Shown one piece after another: positions 59,613 to 64,000 of a DNA stretch of 64,000 bases. The notes below the pieces were generated by a model. The model had not been told where the DNA came from, did not search any database, and saw only the letters and a program-made list of their open reading frames with translations. Each line of letters opens with the position of its first letter. Position 1 is the stretch's first letter. Origin of the DNA: Nyssa sinensis (taxonomy: Eukaryota > Streptophyta > Magnoliopsida > Cornales > Nyssaceae); contig CM018051.1 of NCBI GenBank assembly GCA_008638375.1, positions 41,762,177 to 41,826,176 of the forward strand, given 5' to 3'. Both the position numbers and the translations under genes were made by a program.

Positions 59613-60076
59613 GGCACCCATAGGGGTTAATTAACACATAGAGGGTGGAACCCCCCCCCCCCCCAACGCCCCTAATAAGATCGACATAGAGTGGCTAGGT
59701 GGGTTGATTTTGGCCTATTTTGCAATTTTGGTATTTTTTTTTTTTGCCTATTTAAAGCCTATTTTTGGTATTTTTAATCTATAATTGCCAAAACTTCTTT
59801 ACAAATTCATCATAACTCAATTCCAATCACAAAATCAAAGTACCTACATGTCGATTTTATATAAAGGCCTGACTTATTTGGTCAAAACTAGCCGAATTAT
59901 TTCACCAACCACATAGATGCCCTAAGAAACTGTATTCTCCCATTCAAGGCCAAAAAATGGAACATGAATCCACTCTTCCTTATAGAGTTACACAGAGCCT
60001 GGTCCTTCCAATGGGCCCGGTCCTAGTAATTTCACCTATAAGATACACACATAAGTCAAAATCATTAGAAAATCAC
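59613..60076. other. Unassigned sequence right of solo-6
   Basis: Starts with the G1 target copy GGCAC and continues with a C14 run (59651-59664) and T-rich sequence. No LTR start, domain or repeat was identified. It may be the G1 3' region, the left part of S2, or a junction between them. Confidence 0.4.
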
Positions 60077-60497
60077 ATCTCATTAGGGGCGTAGCCCGAT
60101 AAAAGACCTTTTAGGATCGTATTTCCTTTTAGGTAAGCTGTCTATCATAAACATTCAATCTCATAAGGGGCGTAACCCATGGAATACCTTTTAGGTTCGT
60201 ATTTCCTTTTAAGTAAGTCGTCTATCACAAAATTCCATCTCATGAAGGGCATAACCCCATGAAAGACCTTTTAGGATCGCATTTCTTTTTGGTAAGCCGT
60301 TTATCACAAAACTCCATCTCATGAGGGGCGTAACCCCATGAAAGACCTTTTAGGATCGCATTTTCTATTAGGTAAGTCATCTATCACAAAAATTCCATCT
60401 CAAGAGGGGCGTAACCATGAAAGACCTATTAAGATCACATTTCCTTTTGGGTAAGCCATCTATCGCAAAATTCCATCTCATGAAGGGCATAACCCCA
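60077..60497. repeat. 80-bp tandem repeat
   Basis: Units begin at 60077, 60158, 60237, 60316 and 60397 (81, 79, 79, 81 and 78 bp), with a partial sixth from 60475. The core is CATGAAAGACCTTTTAGGAT, followed by CATTTCCTTTTAGGTAAGCC. The array ends where Copia S2 coding begins. Confidence 0.92.
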
Positions 60498-60498
60498 G

Positions 60499-61080
60499 GA
60501 ACGAGTTTGACCAAATGTGTGATATTGGAAATTTTCTAGGATACTCCATGAATAGTATAGCTTTTAGGGTCTACAACACTAGAAAAGAGAGTGTGATGGA
60601 TTCGATAAATGTGACAATTGATGATGATGGGGTAGTTCCTAATAATGATAAAAGTCTATAAAGTTTAGAGCCTTTTATAGATCAACCTTTCGAAAACCTT
60701 CAAAATGAAAATTCAAATAATACCCCAAATGAAAATTCCAAAGAAAATTCAAATGATGTGTTTGATGAAGTAGGTACCTCATCTAACCTAGATAGAGGTT
60801 TACCTATGTGGGTGAGAAGAGACCACGACCAAATCAAAATAATAGGTAATATTGACAAAGGGGTCATGACAAGGTCTCAAATCCACAATGAAGTGAGCTT
60901 TCAATGTTTTACTTCAAAGATAGAACCCATAAACATCAAGGAAGCACTTCTACATGAGGATTGGATAATTTCCATGCAAGAATAGTTACTTTAATTCTCT
61001 AAACTTGATGTTTGGGAGTTAGTGCCTAGATTGTCTCACTACAATGTGATAGGTACAAATGGATATTCGAGAACAAGTAA
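60499..61080 (+). pseudogene. S2 integrase tail and linker (SIRE-like Copia)
   Basis: NEFDQMCDIGNFLGYSMNSI and AFRVYNTRKESVMDSINV are the end of a Copia integrase of the Sirevirus/SIRE type. An Asn/Glu-rich linker (NENSNNTPNENSKENSNDVF) and INIKEALLHEDWIISMQE, the lead-in to RT, follow. One stop at 60658-60660 and further breaks near 60985. The upstream integrase core, protease and gag are absent, so the element is truncated on the left. Confidence 0.85.
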
Positions 61081-61780
61081 GGTGAACACGGTACAATTAT
61101 GAGAAATAAGGCTAGATTGGTTGCTCAAGGCTATACCCAAGTGAAAGCGATAGACTTTGATGAAACCTTTGCCCCCGTGGCTAGGTTGGAGAGTGTAATA
61201 CTACACTTAGTCGTGGCATGCCATTTGAAATTCAAACTCTTTCAAATGGATGTTAAGAGTGCCTTCTTTCATAGAATTCTTAAGGAAGAGGTCTATGGTG
61301 GGCAACTTAAAAGATTTGAGGATCCAAAAAATCCTACTAATGCCTATTGTCTTAAAAAGTTTTTGTATGGATTGTTGCAAGCTTCAAAAGCTTGGTATGG
61401 GAAGCTTTCGACATATTTCCTTAAAAAGGGTTTTTCAATAGGGGGAGCCGATAAGACCATGTTTGTGAGAAGGGATGCGAGGGATTTTGTGATCACTCAA
61501 GTATATGTGGATGACATTGTCTTTGGATCCACAAGAACCAAACATACTCAAAAGTTTTCTGAATAGATGAAAATAGGCTTTGAAATGAGTATGTTTGGTG
61601 AGCTCACTTACTTTTTAGGGCTTTAAATGAGGCAATTGGTTAATAGGATATTTATCTCTTAAGCCAAGTATGCTAAGAAATTGGTTAAGAATTTTAGCCT
61701 TGAGTTGGTTAAGCATGCTAAGACTCCCATGAGTACTAGTACCAAGTTTAGCAAGGACACTATAAGCAAAGATGTGGCAT
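61081..61780 (+). pseudogene. S2 reverse transcriptase
   Basis: NKARLVAQGYTQVKAIDFDE, TFAPVARLESV, FQMDVKSAFFH, KKFLYGLLQASKAWY and VYVDDIVFGSTRT (catalytic YVDD intact), then after a stop MSMFGELTYFLGL and TPMSTSTKFSKD. Stops at about 61564, 61624 and 61661. Confidence 0.92.
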
Positions 61781-62450
61781 CTACTCTCTATTGAACTATA
61801 ATAGGTAGTCTCATCTTCCTTACTTCTAGTAAGCCTGACATAGCCTTTAGTATTAGAGTATGTGCCCATTTTTAATCTTGTCCTAAAGAGTCACACCTCA
61901 TAGCCGTGAAAAGTATCATTAGATATATGAGTGTGACTCTAGGATATGGCATTTGGTATCCTTTTGCTACAAATGTCACATTAGCAGTATACTCTGATGC
62001 CGATTGGGCCAAGAATGTGGATGACTGGAAGAGCACTTTCGGCGGTTGCTTCTATCTAGGTAATGTCTTGGTTTCATGGCATAGTAAGAAGCAAAACTCT
62101 ATTTCCCTATCCAATATCGAGGCTAAGTATATTATAAGGGGGAGTTGTTGTGTCCAATTAGTATGGATGAACAAATGTTGGCAAATTATGGGGTCGATCT
62201 ATGCACCAAGACGAGTCATTGTGACAATTCTAGTGCCATAAGTATCTTCAAGACTCTGGTTCAACATTGTAGGACAAAGCACATTGATATACGACATCAC
62301 TATATTAGAGAATTAGTTGAGGATGGTGTCATTTCCTTACTTTATGTTCCTATGAATGTCAACTCGCCGACCTCTTTACTAAACCCTTAGATTCTCTTAA
62401 ATTTGAATATCTTAGGAAATCTATTGGTGTGTGCAACATTGAGTGAATTG
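61781..62450 (+). pseudogene. S2 RNase H and polyprotein end
   Basis: GSLIFLTSSKPDIAFSI, IIRYMSVTLGYGIWYP, YSDADWAKNVDDWKSTFGG, CFYLGNVLVSWHSKKQNSIS, a frameshift near 62150, then [36 protein letters not shown] and SLKFEYLRKSIGVCNIE. The sequence is close to SIRE-type RNase H, and the polyprotein seems to end near 62446. Confidence 0.9.
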
Positions 62451-62997
62451 ATCATTTTTCCATAGTCCTAGGTGAGCTTAAAGTTTTTCATTTATTCTAG
62501 GTCTATGGTTTCATTTTATTGGATTTTTTCTTTTAGTTCATAGTTAGGTTCATTTCATACCTATGAGAATCCAAAAATCCAAAAAAAAAATTTCTTTTAT
62601 CTTCATTGCTAATGATTATCCCACTTTTTTAAAAAGAAAAATGAATTAAGATGCATTTTGAGTGCTTGAGACTATGATTTGTGTACTTCATTTTATCACT
62701 ATATTCACTTAGTTTTAATCACTTGAGTGTATATAATCTTCCAATCTACTTGTGACCTCATAGTCTTTGGTCTTGCATACTTCTTGCATGACATTACTTT
62801 GTAGATACGTTGGACTTAATGGTTTTATGTTTATAGTTCAAAAAGTCAATGGATCGAAAGATGGACTTAGGTTAGAAAAATCAAAAGACCTAAAAGTAAA
62901 AGCCTAAAAAGAAAAAGACACATGCTCTAAAATTGAAAAATCAAAGAGATGAAGGAAAAAACTACCTTTGAGATAGTGAGTTTGCTAGCATTGGAAA
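62451..62997 (+). mobile_element. Non-coding tail of S2
   Basis: AT-rich sequence after S2 pol, with purine-rich AAAAAGAAAAAGACAC-like stretches but no clear polypurine tract or LTR start before Z. No envelope-like frame is present. The last five bases GGAAA (62993-62997) would be the left TSD of Z. Confidence 0.45.
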
Positions 62998-63269
62998 TGT
63001 AACACCCCAACCTAATTATTAGGTAATTAAGGTCTCTAATTAAATATTAGAAGACTTTAATATGTAAAATAATAGTAAGGAAATAATTAAGCCCTAACTA
63101 GAGTAAAAAGATAAAGACTACTAAGAGTAGTGAAATAATAACTTCACCTACTAGTGAAGCTTACACTTGTAATTCGAATAATGCTAGAAAATTAGCAAAC
63201 AAAAATTTAATAAATAAATGACAAGAGGACCTAATGCATGATAAATAAAAGAAACAAGGAAAAAGAGAC

Positions 63270-63355
63270 CAAAAGAGGTTGCCCGAAGGACTTGAACTTA
63301 ATACCGTGAACAATAAAGAGCCTTATCCAAATAGCAAACCCACTAGGCTATCAGC
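63270..63355 (-). repeat. tRNA-like antisense module in LTR Z
   Basis: Minus strand: A-box TAGCCTAGTGG (63340-63350, full consensus match) and B-box AGTTCAAGTCC (63288-63298), about 41 bp apart. This is the best-preserved module of the position-conserved series, about 270-350 bp from the LTR start and antisense to it. Confidence 0.6.
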
Positions 63356-63566
63356 ACTTCTATGCTAAAATGGCCACAAGAAAAATACATAAAGTGGAAC
63401 TAGGTAAGGAAACTCCAAAAGAAAGTCATATGTCATCACCTTATTGCACCACCACTCTAGCCAATAGGATTTCATACGCCGAGAATCCTCATGATGCATA
63501 TTTAGCTCATGAATATGAGAGGCTCCCAAAAAACTCCGATGTGTATATGAACTGAGCATTGTGTTT

Positions 63567-63569
<3 letters not shown>

Positions 63570-63602
<33 letters not shown>
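63570..63602. repeat. (GA)n microsatellite in LTR Z
   Basis: About 16 GA units followed by an A8 run. Confidence 0.9.
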
Positions 63603-63606
<4 letters not shown>

Positions 63607-64000
63607 AAAAGAGAAGAAGAAGAAGTAGAAGGGAAGAAACTTCCTACATGCATGGTTGTTTGAGTTGAATGGAAGACTTATTAGTGGAATAGAAGAGAGG
63701 AAACAAAGACATGAGAAACGATGGGGGAGAGAGAGAGAGGCTGATAAAGAGAGCAAAAGTATCTTCGAAAGCTCCCAAAATAGGTTAGAAATCGAACCCT
63801 CCCCAACTTATTTTAAAATTTCAATGGTTTTATGCATGCTAGATCGTGTTGTTACATGAGTTTAAACCACCAAAAGGTAGAAACCACATAAAAATTGCCA
63901 TTGTTGAACCTCCAAGATGGGTCTAATTTGACTTGAATCAAACGGAGTTTGGTGGTTTGGGGTTTAAACTAGATATCCCAAGGATCTTAAATTCACAAAA

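Larger units (their letters stand above)
62998..64000 (+). mobile_element. LTR Z: start of another large LTR, cut by the window edge
   Basis: TGTAACACCCCAACCTAATTATTAGG matches the LTR start pattern of A (TGTAACACCCTAACCCG) and continues with the same TAATTAAGGTCTCTAATTAA style. The antisense tRNA-like module and a GA microsatellite follow. The element continues beyond the window, so whether it is a solo or paired LTR is unknown. Confidence 0.7.

Noticed and set aside
60077..60497. CRISPR-like array
   Set aside because: The units are contiguous roughly 80-bp tandem copies without unique spacers, in plant DNA.

Overview
This window is gene-poor plant nuclear DNA made almost entirely of nested LTR retrotransposons. 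An angiosperm is indicated by Ty3/Gypsy Tat-type and Ty1/Copia polyproteins, tRNA-iMet-type primer binding sites, TG...CA long terminal repeats with 5-bp target-site duplications (TSDs), a captured plant mobile domain, and AT-rich sequence with many microsatellites. I found no convincing intact cellular gene, no rRNA or true tRNA gene and no CRISPR array. The only host-gene candidate is a short open frame cut by the left edge (3-128). Names G1, A, B, S1, S2, Z and solo-1 to solo-6 are mine.

Layout, outermost first. G1 is a degenerate Tat-lineage Gypsy element. Its 5' LTR (about 1663-4015) carries a 27-bp minisatellite. It is followed by a primer binding site, a leader and weak coding remnants up to 5415. 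G1 resumes at 44569 with reverse transcriptase, RNase H, a second RNase H and integrase (to 52092). Two antisense pseudogenes follow: a DUF7745-like one (52481-53766) and a plant-mobile-domain one with candidate introns (54158-55800). Between the two halves of G1 sit elements A (5416-20232) and B (20233-44568). Both have LTRs of about 4 kb but interiors of only about 0.8 and 0.45 kb with no protein domains, so both look non-autonomous. A is inserted in the 5' LTR of B and has lost its left end. A Copia element, S1 (23150-34829), is also inserted in the 5' LTR of B. Its interior is inverted relative to its own outer LTR ends, leaving LTR palindromes at both sides.

Six separate 3.3-4.3 kb sequences behave as solo LTRs, each bounded by its own 5-bp TSD: 6799-10269, 12832-16531, 26075-29383, 36220-40249, 44905-49164 and 56083-59612. 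The deepest nest is G1 > B > S1 > solo-3. The right end holds an unassigned stretch, an 80-bp tandem repeat (60077-60497), a SIRE-like Copia pol remnant S2 (60499-62450) and the start of another large LTR, Z (62998 to the window edge).

The most unusual signal is a shared LTR design. The LTRs of A, B, Z and the solos differ in sequence but share several modules: TGTAAYAYCC...GGGTCGTGACA ends, repeats around GAGTCCGGAATGTCGAA, TGACGTCA-type sites, a GC-rich hairpin, and in several of them a tRNA-like A-box/B-box module. That module is always antisense to the LTR and lies roughly 270-540 bp from its start. Coding parts carry many stops and frameshifts and the G1 catalytic YVDD is changed, so nothing here looks able to move by itself. 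All calls come from reading the sequence; no alignment or database search was run.
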